Under the pieces are notes generated by a model that worked only from the letters and a program-made list of their open reading frames with translations, was not told where the DNA came from and did not search any database. A DNA stretch of 21,595 bases from contig JAANSK020266826.1 in assembly GCA_011763485.2 (NCBI GenBank), forward strand, positions 1-21,595. The letters run 5' to 3'. Within the stretch, counting starts at the first letter, position 1. The number at the start of each line of letters is the position of its first letter. A program made the translations under genes and the position numbers. Positions 1 through 10,600 of the stretch are shown piece by piece. This DNA is from Isoetes engelmannii (taxonomy: Eukaryota; Streptophyta; Lycopodiopsida; Isoetales; Isoetaceae).

Positions 1-58
1 AGCTGATGAGAACCCTAAGTAATCGAATCAAACCTGAGTGTTTCGTCTTTAAAGAATT

Positions 59-176
59 TACTGTTCACTTGGGTTTTCTTCACGGTACTGTTCACGGACC
101 ACGGCACTGTTTACGGACCACGGCACTGTTCACGGACCCAGGTACTGTTCACGGACCAGTGTACTGTTCACGACCA
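59..176. repeat. 19-20 bp minisatellite, about five units
   Basis: The unit is roughly CGGYACTGTTCACGGACCA. Copies start near 83, 102, 121, 141 and 160, and a partial ACTGTTCAC lies at 60-68. Copies differ by single bases and by a 1-bp length change. The reading frame across it encodes only a repetitive peptide and is not considered a gene. Confidence 0.85.
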
Positions 177-197
177 TTCAAAAGTATACAATATTAG

Positions 198-989
198 TTC
201 TAGGGAGTAAACAAGTTAGCTAAATTCCCAACAACAGAAACACATCAAAAGACTCTGCACCTTGCAAAAAAGACCGGATTTCATTTGCTTCAGTTCTAAA
301 GAGAGGTAGAGAGACCGGAATCAGATGAATGGACGAGTGGAAGAGAGCTTGAGAAGCCGAAAGGAAAAAATTCCCTCCCATTTTGGTTCTTGCTATTTTC
401 TCCCGAGTCCCTCCTTTTTTCCTTAATTTTCGGAATTCGAAATACAACCTAAAAAACCCACTACTTTTTTAACTAATTTTGTAGTTAGATATTCGACTTT
501 TTTGAGACACTATTGCATGCTTCCACCCGTTTATTTTCTACGATCAAGCTGCGTAAATAAATAGAGTGTTTTTTGTATGAGGATTCACTTCCTGGTGTGG
601 ATGTGGGCCCTACGATCAGGGTCACTGGCCACACTGGGACGTGGGACCGTATGCATACCCCCACAACATGGAACTTCGGAAGCTACTTTTGGGGAAACTC
701 TATTTTTGAATTGCCCTTTGTTAAGGGGCATTTTGTTAGAAGGAGGGTGGGTTTGGGCATCTTGAGGTTTATTCTGAGCAAATCTAATCAACTAATGGCT
801 ATAATTATTAAATTTATCATTGCTGAAAAAGTTTTAAGTATTGCTTAAATATGACATTGGAAAAGGGTTTTGGCTTTGTAGCACCGAAAACTTTTTAGGT
901 CCACTGGTATTTTCGCTTTATTTTACGAAAATAGTTATATCAAGCTCGCAATGGTTCTCCGTCCTACTATCTCGTTCTAATAATATCCT
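198..989. other. Intergenic stretch with no recognised gene
   Basis: AT-rich sequence with short open frames on both strands, none showing a recognisable domain or codon pattern. A short more GC-rich island at about 595-660 and a TGCC-CTT / AAG-GGGCA stem near 710-731 are the only structure seen. It may be decayed repeat, but no family could be assigned. Confidence 0.5.
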
Positions 990-1142
990 CCTAGAGAGAA
1001 TAAAGAGAGAGAAACTAAAGAGAGAATAAAGAGAGAGAACCGAGAGAGAATACACATAGAAAGAGAGACTAGAGAGAAACTGAGAGAGAATAGAGAGAGA
1101 AAGTAGAGAGAAAACTCAGCTAGATAGAGAAACTAGAGAGAG

Positions 1143-1193
<51 letters not shown>

Positions 1194-1385
1194 TAGAGAA
1201 AGAATAGAGAGAGATGAACTAGAGACAGAAACTAGAGAGGAACTAGAAAGAGGATAAAGAGAGAGAGAGACCATAAGAGAGAAACTAGAGAGAAAAGCTA
1301 AAGACAAAATTAGGGAGGGAGGGAGGGAGAGAGAGAGAATAGAAAATAAAGAAACTAGAGAGAGAAAATAGAGAATAGAATAGAT
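990..1385. repeat. Polypurine GA-rich tract with (AG)n core
   Basis: For almost 400 bases the + strand is nearly all A and G, built from degenerate units such as AACTAGAGAGAGA. The core at 1146-1190 is an uninterrupted AG dinucleotide run. The right edge runs directly into the 3' tail of a reversed LINE. Such tracts can form triplex DNA and can bind plant GAGA factors (BBR/BPC). That is general knowledge and is not shown here. The serine- and leucine-rich frame on the opposite strand is a repeat artefact. Confidence 0.9.
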
Positions 1386-1790
1386 TTTTTTTAATGTCCA
1401 CGAAGATCAAGACGTCATGGGGTCCATACAATGGGTTAGTACAACCATTACTACTAGGTTAAAAAAATCCTTGCAGTAATGATGATACTAGACCATGACT
1501 ATTGAGGGCTCAACAATTGAAGACGCTCGTCTAGAACATCAAGTATGTGTAATGCCAAGTCATGCACAGACGATGCTCTGAGAAGTTGTGGGAGCATGGA
1601 ATCAAATGCTAAGGTCAAACAGCGATTCCTGATCATCTCAAAAGCAAGAAATCTCAGAAGAGTATGATGTTAATCCTCAATAACCTGTAACTGACAACAT
1701 ACACATAATCTCGCTTCTCGCAATAATTGCGGCCGCTCCATCTACCTGTCTCAATCCAGAGCTTGTGAGATCCTCAACGAGAGGCAACTG
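1366..1790 (-). mobile_element. LINE 3' end (copy A), reversed
   Basis: Read on the - strand, this matches the LINE end at about 14890-15321. Shared segments include the region around GCGAGAAGC, the stretch ending CATGACTTGGCATTA, and the tail CCATGAC...CTTCGTGG followed by an A-run and TCTATTCTATT. By eye roughly four bases in five agree, with several indels. In copy B the same region encodes the C-terminal zinc-knuckle segment of a LINE reverse transcriptase (EDEHHILLRCPAFE). Copy A is more decayed and has no long open frame. The element is 5'-truncated, as is usual for LINEs. Confidence 0.8.
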
Positions 1791-2059
1791 TAGGGAGCGT
1801 GAAAATAAAACATGTCAATGTTGCCAAATGAAAGCGATTGAAGATGAATGCCATAGTCTTCAGACTTACCAGCATATGCGAGTATCCGAGCATGATATGT
1901 CTATATGATTACACCTAATCAGTCCGTATATGTGCTTTTGCAAACGCCTGCAGCGACGTATCTAGCATCTTATCTCCTAGAGGTTTTTAACCAACAAGCC
2001 CAAGTATGTCTGCTATCAATAGATTGACATGTATCGATGTAGAGTTCATCAGCATGCTC
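1791..2059. other. Unassigned stretch between two LINE ends
   Basis: No open frame or known motif seen. It lies between the head of reversed LINE copy A and the head of the forward LINE tail (copy C), so it may be diverged LINE body from either. Confidence 0.4.
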
Positions 2060-2200
2060 AATACTGTCAAGGTTTTTCCCTCGAAACCCTTTGGGACAGG
2101 GGTTTTTTGATTCTGTATAATAATGTATTTTTTGTGCTCTTTTCTTGTATTAGGTACCATAGACCTCTTGGTCTCCATGGACGATAAAAATAAAATAAAA
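2060..2200 (+). mobile_element. LINE 3' end (copy C)
   Basis: The segment CAAGGTTTTTCC at about 2068 matches copy B near 15207. It runs to a terminal hairpin at 2157-2180: CCAT, GACC, loop TCTT, GGTC, ATGG. An A-rich tail of ATAAA units follows at 2184-2200. Only the 3' untranslated end is present. The hairpin is better preserved here than in copies A and B. Confidence 0.65.
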
Positions 2201-2505
2201 TTAATTCAATTGTCAAACAAATTTGCTTGTGGCTTATGCAAGTTGAATGTTTCATCACTTCAAGTAAGGGCATGCATGCACCCAAATTCTCCTCCATAAA
2301 ATTGGGAGATGCTCCTTTGATGACCCCATCCTAAGGATGAATTCACACTGTTGTCCAACCAACTCAAAGGAATGGGCATATCATGTCATTTAGCATGGGC
2401 AAACACCCTAGTATCAGATTAGAGAGGCCTAAGTTTAGTGCACCCAGGAGCTTGATGATGTTACCAAGAAGTGTTGAAGAGCTAAGATTAAGCAATTTAG
2501 GCTCA

Positions 2506-2585
2506 ATTCAGTGCTATGGAAGTGCAATTTATGAAACAAACCCAAATTCAGTGCTATGGAGGTGCAATTTATGAAACAAACCCAA
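2506..2585. repeat. 40-bp tandem duplication
   Basis: Two adjacent 40-bp units (2506-2545 and 2546-2585) differ at a single base (A at 2521, G at 2561). The near identity implies a recent duplication. It lies just left of the SINE tail microsatellite. Confidence 0.9.
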
Positions 2586-2617
2586 ATTTGCGATGGGGAA
2601 CAAGACATGGATTTTGG

Positions 2618-2619
<2 letters not shown>

Positions 2620-2680
<61 letters not shown>
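2620..2680. repeat. (GATA)15 microsatellite, tail of the SINE
   Basis: About 15 uninterrupted GATA units on the + strand (TATC on the - strand). On the - strand the run follows directly after the 3' end of the tRNA-derived SINE, so it is best read as that element's simple-sequence tail, probably lengthened by slippage. Confidence 0.9.
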
Positions 2681-2890
2681 TAGTTTTAACGTCACGTCAC
2701 TAGGTAGCATCGAACTAGACATGTGACCGCATACCACATTACGTTGCTCGGTTGGACCTTGCCCCCAACCACCTTATATTGTGTCTGTTTGGATTTGACC
2801 CCCAACGTTATCGAGTGCAATTCTGGGCAGTCTCGAACTCGAGACCACATTGCTAAGGAACTAGTGTGTTACCACTATCCCAAACACCAG
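2681..2890 (-). mobile_element. tRNA-derived SINE
   Basis: On the - strand the head begins near 2890 with GGTGTTTGGGATAGTGG, resembling a polymerase III A box (TGGGATAGTGG, 2872-2882, one or two departures from consensus). A perfect B box, GTTCGAGAC (consensus GWTCRANNC), lies at 2830-2838. The spacing between boxes, a little over 30 nt, is normal for tRNA promoters. The tRNA-like head is followed by an unrelated body of about 140 nt and the TATC tail at 2620-2680. It encodes no protein. A target-site duplication could not be identified confidently. The donor tRNA cannot be named. The family is unassigned. Confidence 0.7.
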
Positions 2891-3380
2891 GAATGGATCT
2901 TACCAAATCGCTTGAAACTCACCAGGTCAGACGGCGGCTGGCAGCAAATTTCATGACAAAATTTTCCATCTCATCAAAGTAATTGGTTCTCCTCAAAGTG
3001 TGTGATGAACCAGAAATGCTTCTAAAGGAGAAAGGGGACTCAGGAAAACTTTGGATTTAACCAACCGAGCAGAGCGAACTGCAGAACAAATTTCTAATGA
3101 ACTTGAAATTTGGGCTTTTTGGTGGTTATCCGGCAACCTAATATTGGCGACGCCGTTTAACATCGCGATGAACATCGGGCAGGAACCACCAAAAGATTTG
3201 AAAATAAGTCGTTTTGGGCCGAAGTTTCAAGGCATAGGTTCAAGTTGCAAAGGAGAGGTTATCAGCCAAATTTTTAGCTAAAATTATGCACATTATTGCC
3301 ACATCGCAAAATTGGAATTAAAATGTTTATTATATTTTTTTGAGGAACTTTTCCCTGAAGTCGACAGTTTCGTTTCGCAT
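2891..3380 (+). other. 5' flank of the isocitrate dehydrogenase gene
   Basis: This holds the presumed promoter and 5' UTR of the IDH gene. The first 400 bases show no recognised repeat. A TATTATATTT stretch at about 3329-3338 is the nearest TATA-like sequence but is very close to the ATG. A frame open upstream of the ATG starts with TTG, not ATG, and is not considered coding. The transcription start is not resolved. Confidence 0.4.
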
Positions 3381-5051
<1,671 letters not shown>

Positions 5052-5640
5052 AACAAAGCCAGCTAAGGGTTCTTAATGCCGTCGCTGCATTGCCTTAATA
5101 CATTAATTCAAGAAGTCATGCTAATGTAATTCATGAACTGGGAATTTGTCGGAACTTAGAATGCTCCACAAGTTCTTATACTCTTGAAACCATGCTTGTT
5201 ACAATAAGAGTCAATAAATTTACTCTACCCGATCAGTTGCCTAAATTTAGAGCTGATTTATGGAAGACTTTGCAATGCCAGTCATCTATTGGAGATTGTG
5301 CAAGCTTCTCAAAATCTACCTGGAAATACCCCGAGACACACAACCATTGTGATATTATTTTTTAGCTGGCTGCAATATGTTTCATGCTAGATTGGTGTAT
5401 GGAACCACAATCTAAATTTCACTTGTTTACCTTGGTTGTGGGAAGTGGCATATCCTGCTGGATATGCCTGATATGCTTAATATGGAATTGGCTTAATATG
5501 GAATTGAACGGTTGAGATTCTTATTCTCTTGCACGTTATGATGGCAACAAAACTATCTTGTGTCCTTGTGTCTGGCCTTTTGCAAAAAAAAATTTAAGCC
5601 TTACATGACTTCTACCTTGTTTTGCTGTCTTTTGTTTCCA
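5052..5640 (+). other. IDH 3' UTR and downstream sequence
   Basis: AATAAA at 5213-5218, about 160 nt past the stop codon, is a plausible polyadenylation signal. A perfect 16-bp tandem duplication (GCTTAATATGGAATTG) sits at 5475-5506. Nothing else was recognised before the LINE tail that follows. Confidence 0.55.
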
Positions 5641-5760
5641 AATTTTAAGCTTCTAGTGTTTGTTTGATGACAAGGCTTGGTGCCCCAGGTTCATTTGGGC
5701 TTCGGCCCCTTGCTCTGTACCGTCCCATGGCCCGAGGGAATCCGTGTGGATGTAAACATG
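5640..5760 (+). mobile_element. Short LINE 3' tail (copy D)
   Basis: The sequence TGTACCGTCCCATGG...CCGTGTGGATGTAAA lines up with the 3' end of copy B (TGTATGGATCCCATG...TTCGTGGATGTTAAA). It contains the same terminal hairpin position (5725-5749), here with CCC/GGG as the inner stem. No coding part is visible, so this is a heavily 5'-truncated or decayed copy. The left boundary is approximate. Confidence 0.5.
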
Positions 5761-6660
5761 TTACCCATCTTCTTGATTTTTTTTAATGAGTTGTATTGAT
5801 TTACAAGTTACTTAAAATTTACACACGAATTTTACATAAAAAAAACTTAAAGCTTACAAATACTAGACATCTTATAAAGAAGAAAACAGATATGTATATA
5901 AGGATAATTTTTGAAATTTAAAACAACATAAAAGGTGATAAAGTTCATTTATTTGTATTGATAATATATTTTATATATAACTTAGAAAACACATTGAAAG
6001 AAACAACAACATAGTACTTCAATTTCTCATAAATCAGATATACTTGCTTGGCTCACTAACATAAACACCATTGATTTTGATTTCCCTAGCCATTGAAGGA
6101 CCATTAACCTGTATTGAAGTGCATGCATTTAAGTTCTCAATTTCCATTTGCACATGCCACCTAGTTTAATTGGCGGCTTTCTCGCTGGAAACACACCGAC
6201 AAATAGCATTTTGCATAACAATGATTCATTCTCTAAGACACGATAATTGACATTCGTTCTCAGCACACGCTAAGCATGATACACAAAGACGATGATGTAA
6301 AGATAATGTAGGTAGATATCGATATTATAATTACTAGTATTTTACTATATAAAGAGCATCATACTCCCTTGTAGAGTTACTAGTTTTTTGCATCTAAACT
6401 AACAAGGTCACCGGATTTTTACTCTTTCTTTGATTTTTTTGGTTGGAACTACATTATGAGAAACAAGTAAGATCACCAGATTTTCTCAAGAGTTATCGGA
6501 TCCATGAAACAACAACATCCCGGTAGGTAGGCTTTTCATTCATTTTAGCAGTTTGACTACAATGGTAAAGAGTGGGTAGTTGCATATCGCAAGCTACCAA
6601 AAAATTGATAAAAAAAACATAGGGAATATCCAGTTATAACACCTGGACCACAAAAAAAAA
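5761..6660. other. AT-rich intergenic stretch, nothing recognised
   Basis: Very AT-rich sequence with no significant frame and no recognised repeat on either strand. Runs of A and T and short duplications only. Confidence 0.5.
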
Positions 6661-6699
6661 AAATTTGTTTGCTACAGATGTTGGCTAGTGTACCGGCCG

Positions 6700-6965
6700 A
6701 GAGCTTATTGCCGAGATTAGAAAACCTCACCCTTTCGGGTTTCCGAGGAGAAACCCTAACGATAAGCACTCGGCAAGGGGCTTGGACACGCAAGGCTGCT
6801 AAATGTCGAGGAGAAAACCGGAGTCGCACATCACCCCGACACCTACACATCACCAACACTAAAACACGACTAAAAAATAAAAAACCTCGAAAAGCGAGGG
6901 GTTGTTCAGGCGTGCCACGCCACAAAACCTCGAAAAGGGAGGAACTGGTCACGCATGCCATGTAC
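6700..6965. repeat. GC-richer block of hairpins and a 43-bp tandem repeat
   Basis: This block stands out from AT-rich flanks. It contains GGGTTTC/GAAACCC (6737-6743 with 6750-6756), enclosed by TTGCCGAG/CTCGGCAA (6708-6715 with 6769-6776). A tandem pair of about 43 bp follows (6881-6923 and 6924-6965). The first unit holds two perfect stems, CCTCG/CGAGG (6885-6899) and GGCGT/ACGCC (6909-6921). Both strands are open for over 100 codons, but neither translation resembles a protein. Its nature is unknown. It directly precedes the LINE reverse-transcriptase remnant and could be part of a different inserted element. Confidence 0.6.
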
Positions 6966-6984
6966 AAACAACATTATAATTAAC

Positions 6985-8150
6985 AAATTTAAGGTAAGGA
7001 GGGTGGGAAGCAAGAGAAAATTGCTGAGAGTGATGAGAACGCGCCGATGCGAAACCGATGAAGAACTTTACAATAAGTATCTGGGTATTGAAGTAAGCAG
7101 TAATTATAGGTGGACAATTGCGGCCCAGAAACGTGCCTCAGGAGGGTTGCGTGCTTTTTACAGTATGTTGCATCAATGTAAGATTAATAACTTTGAAAAC
7201 TGGAAATTACGAAGTTTACTTTTTGGAGTGCAGGTTAAACCAGGTATCCTATATGGGAGTCCAATTTGAGGACCAGGGCTCTCAAAGAAATGCTGGAGTG
7301 AAATCGAAAAGGTACAAAAGAGGCTTTTGCTTAATGAATTGGGAGTCAAACCTCAAACTCCATATTGTATGCTATTGGCTGAAGCTGGTTTTCTTCCACT
7401 TGAAGTTGAAGTATTGTGTAGAACCATCACATATGTGAATAGGTTACTTTCCTTGGATGATGATAGATTTCCCCGTATTGTTCTTGAGCAATCTAGGGAT
7501 AAGGGGTGGTATTGTGAGGTCAGAAGATGGTGCGCAAGGTGGCTTAATCCAGATGAATGGCCGATGTCACTCAAATATGAAGAAGTTTATGAGCATGTGA
7601 AGTTGAGTGTATTGGATAAGTTGTGGAGACTTGAGCCTGAAGGAGATGTGAAGAAGAGATTTTATATCAAAGAAATCAATGGGCTAGAGCCGTATGCAGA
7701 ACAATCTTATCTACTGTCTTATGTAAGTAGGAAAAATCGTATGTCGATTTCTCAGTTAAGATTATCATCTCATTTCTTGCATGTAGAAACAGGGCGGTGG
7801 GCCACTATACCTCATCATGAGAGATATTGTTTTGGATGTTTAGATCCAGTGGTTGAAACAGAGCAGCATACCTTTCTAGAGTGTGCTTCTTATGAGCATG
7901 TTAGGAGTAGACATGGTATTTGTGCAGCCAGCTTGAGTGATCTCTGGAGATTACCTGCGCAGGTATTAAGTACCTATATTAGGGATGTTTGGTCAGAAAG
8001 AGCTGATATCATTGAGTTGTTTAGTTTAATGTCTGATTTTGATACAGATGGTACTTTGAGATAAGTGTTTTATATTGGTATGTACTATTTTGCCATAGAG
8101 GTCTGGGGGCCTATAATGGCTTGATTAATATCATTTAATTTTTTTACCTT
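6985..8150 (+). mobile_element. LINE reverse transcriptase C-terminal part and 3' end (copy E)
   Basis: One reading frame from about 6985 to the stop at 8062-8064 encodes the back half of a non-LTR reverse transcriptase. It holds the YLGIEVS and YGSPI-GP segments that follow the catalytic core, then a long connection region. A CX2CX9HX4C knuckle (CFGC...EQHTFLEC, about 7830-7887) follows, as in zf-RVT domains. The frame is broken by a single stop, TGA at 7267-7269, where the family motif YG..xWG expects Trp. No frameshift was seen over about 350 codons, so this is a fairly young copy. It is 5'-truncated, with no polymerase active site or endonuclease. A hairpin at 8092-8120 (GCCAT...ATGGC) and T/A-rich sequence mark the 3' end. 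Confidence 0.85.
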
Positions 8151-8156
8151 TTTTTA

Positions 8157-8277
8157 AATAAATAGCGAATGTCCAACCTGATGAGCGACCCAAAAATGCA
8201 TGTGACGCATGCAAAGCATGCATGCTTGTCTTGATCGAGAATCTCGATATGCTACTTGGATCGATGAGATTCTCGCT
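8157..8277. repeat. Direct repeat R1
   Basis: This matches R2 (8534-8672) from AATAAATAG through AATGTCCAAC, CCCAAAAATGCA, TGACGCATGC and GAGAATCTCGAT to GATGAGAT. R2 carries about 20 extra bases. R1 contains an inverted repeat CGAGAATCTC/GAGATTCTCG. It starts immediately after the 3' end of LINE copy E. Confidence 0.8.
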
Positions 8278-8533
8278 CTGCGACTTGCGTGAAACAACAA
8301 CATTGCAATAACAGGGAACTTTTGAAAACTAGACCCGAAGAGAAGGCCGAAGGATTGTCCCATGCTGGACAAAAGCCTAAGATAAAAGAGGTTAGAACGG
8401 ATAAGAATTGCCAAGAAAGGCTAACTCTTGCAAGAAGAAGCCCCTCCTCTACATGAGGTCAAAGAATACAAGCAAGGAAAAACTGTTGAGAGGGATGAGA
8501 CAGCGCCGATGAGAAGCCGATAAAGAACTCTGC
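8278..8533 (+). mobile_element. Second fragment of the copy-E LINE family
   Basis: The part at about 8470-8533 matches LINE copy E at about 7010-7072: AAACTGTTGAGAG, GCGCCGATG and AAGAACTCTGCAATAA align with few changes. Translated, SKEKLLRGMRQRR then EADKELCNK corresponds to SKRKLLRVMRTRR then ETDEELYNK. A TGA stop separates the two peptides where copy E has TGC (Cys). Sequence from 8300 to 8470 may be further LINE body but was not matched. The fragment stops exactly at the start of repeat R2. Confidence 0.6.
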
Positions 8534-8672
8534 AATAAATAGTGAATGTCCAACTTGATGAGCAGCCCAAAAATGCACGCACGCAATGCATGCATGTGAC
8601 GCATGCGAAGCATGTATGCTCGTCTTGATTGAGAATCTCGATCCGCTACTTGAATTGATGAGATTTTCTTTC
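8534..8672. repeat. Direct repeat R2
   Basis: Second copy of the R1 repeat, about 377 bp downstream, about 20 bp longer within its ATGCA-rich middle. The palindromic part GAGAATCTCGAT is kept, but the outer inverted repeat is decayed. Together R1 and R2 bracket the second LINE fragment. Confidence 0.8.
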
Positions 8673-10042
8673 GTTGGATTGTCTTGGAGAGGTGGGTTGA
8701 TTGAATATTATTGGGATATGCTAATTGAACGGATAAGATTAGGAATTTCTCCGCATCCAATGGTTGTGGTCAACGTTTTCTTTGCATCATGTGAATTGAT
8801 AGGTGATTCGGTTGCCATTGGTTGTCGTGATACGGCGTTAGAGCGCCATCCAACCATCCAGTGCAAATAGAAAATTCTTGGATAGGTCCAGGCAGAATAC
8901 TGACAGCGACGAGTTTGGACAAGTGGATTTGACAACGAGGCATTGTCAAATCTGCAGGAAGAAATGATGAGAGGTTGCATGCTGGGGATGACATTGTTCC
9001 ATGAAGGAGGATGAGAGAAGACGCAGAAGCAACAAGGTGATATCGCACAAAGGTGGAGGGGCATAGGGGAAATGAACATTTGTATGTGTAGCGGAATAGG
9101 ATAATATAGAATTTGATAGGTGTAGAATGTTAGGTATATTAGGCGATTTATCATGAACTATTGATGAAGGAATCGTCAGCCAAGTCCATAAACATAAATA
9201 AAATACGAATGTGAAATAAATATTTTCATGTATGGTATGGGGGGTATGCATGTTAGAAAATGGACTTGCAATTAAACTACTAATCCCCTAGAGAATTAAG
9301 CATGTTAAGATGAAGAGGACAGTAACATGAAAGTGACTTACATCTTTTTGAAGATAAGTAACCATGTTAAGAAGCGTATAAAACCTAGGACTTAAAGAAA
9401 AAGCACCATGCATGAAAACGCAAGTAGTATTTTTTTTTTTTTATCAATAACTACACCTAGAAGAAGTAAAGCAAAAGTATCCGTATGAAAAGGTCCTATT
9501 AGATACCAAAGTAAAGAGCACGAGAACAAAGACAAAAACTTATAAAGTCATAGATGCATTATGTCACTTTGTGCTATAATGAGATTGTTGATGCTAAATG
9601 CATGCCATCTGTCCTCTGGTATGCACGCGAAACAAAGCGATTTCAGATGCAGCATTTAATTTGTGAAAGATGCCTTCAGAATCGAAGGAGAAATTATCTG
9701 TTGTAACACTTGCTTTGAAGTTCGGTATATGATCAAGACCGCTTTTATGTGTCTCATAGATAGGTGGACTTAAATGTTGCTTGTGACATAAGACATATAA
9801 TGCAACCTTTGAAATGTTGATGTCCATCTCTATAAATGAAGATGAAAAACTGTTGGTGGACCGAATTGTGTGCTTCATGTATTTATGGGGTTGAGAAGTT
9901 GTTTACCTAATCAAGGAGTCTTTGCAAATCAAAAGGCATGTATTAAAAGTGAATAAAGGAGAAGTACAAATCGGACACATGTAGGAAGAAAGGGGTTCAA
10001 AATAGTAGTTAATATTAACTTATTGGGATAACAAGAAAAAAT
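8673..10042. other. Intergenic stretch, one strong hairpin, no recognised gene
   Basis: No recognisable domain on either strand. The longest open frames, up to 148 codons on the - strand around 8708-9154, have low-complexity translations without homology I recognise. A perfect 10-bp stem, GATTTGACAA/TTGTCAAATC (8926-8935 with 8943-8952, 7-nt loop), is the clearest structure. Confidence 0.5.
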
Positions 10043-10201
10043 GTCGAACGAAACATGTAGCTAAACTGGCGGTGGACAAATACTTAGGCAACTTTGTAAA
10101 GAGGTGGATAATTATCTACAGAAGTCGAAACAGGTAGCTAAACCGATGGTGTACAATTATTTAGACAACTTTGTAAAGAGGAGATAATTATTTGCAAAAG
10201 T
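10043..10201. repeat. Tandem duplication of about 78 bp
   Basis: Two adjacent units, about 10043-10123 and 10124-10201, share GTAGCTAAAC, CAACTTTGTAAAGAGG and ATAATTAT. Substitutions and small indels suggest moderate age. No coding potential is evident. Confidence 0.75.
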
Positions 10202-10600
10202 CAAAGCATGCATAACATGCACTCCAACATCTAAAAGATAAAAACGAAGTAAAGCGTTCATGCACAATCCTAGCAAGAACCAACATGCTCAAAGAACCTA
10301 TCAAGGTCTGAGGATGGGCAGCTCGCAAATGAACACTTTTGGCAAATGAACATGTTTGGGTTGTTGGAGGTGGACTCTTTGAAACTCTTGATTGCCTGAT
10401 TGAAGTTCTAAGAAATATTCTACTTGCCCTTTCGAAGAGCTGCAGAAGACGCAGAAGGGAATGGCTATGCACCTTAGAATTCTAGGACTCGGCACCACCT
10501 ACAAAATATGAACCCTAGCAAAACTAGGCTAGGCCTACTCAAGGTGAAACAGAGAAGAAATAAATTTTATGAGATTTTTTTTTTCTTTTTTTTTAAGGAT
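10202..10600. other. Intergenic stretch, nothing recognised
   Basis: No gene or repeat assigned. It ends in a T-rich run (about 10576-10594) immediately before the LINE fragment. Confidence 0.45.

Noticed and set aside
573-848. 91-codon open frame on the + strand
   Set aside because: Other frames are also open here and no domain is recognisable. It is probably chance in a slightly GC-richer island.
1116-1307. Serine/leucine-rich open frame on the - strand
   Set aside because: It is the complement of the GA-rich simple repeat.
2681-2890. A functional tRNA gene
   Set aside because: Only the A and B boxes are recognisable. The arms do not form a full cloverleaf and the sequence continues into a SINE body and repeat tail.
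3312-3380. Upstream extension of the IDH frame
   Set aside because: It opens with TTG. The ATG at 3381 begins a normal mitochondrial presequence and gives the expected protein length.
6557-6967. 136-codon open frame on the - strand
   Set aside because: It overlaps an open frame on the other strand in a GC-richer block made of hairpins and tandem repeats. The translation shows no domain.
8708-9154. 148-codon open frame on the - strand
   Set aside because: Three overlapping frames are open on that strand, and the translations are rich in Ser, Pro, His and Ile without recognisable motifs. No supporting promoter or splice pattern was seen.
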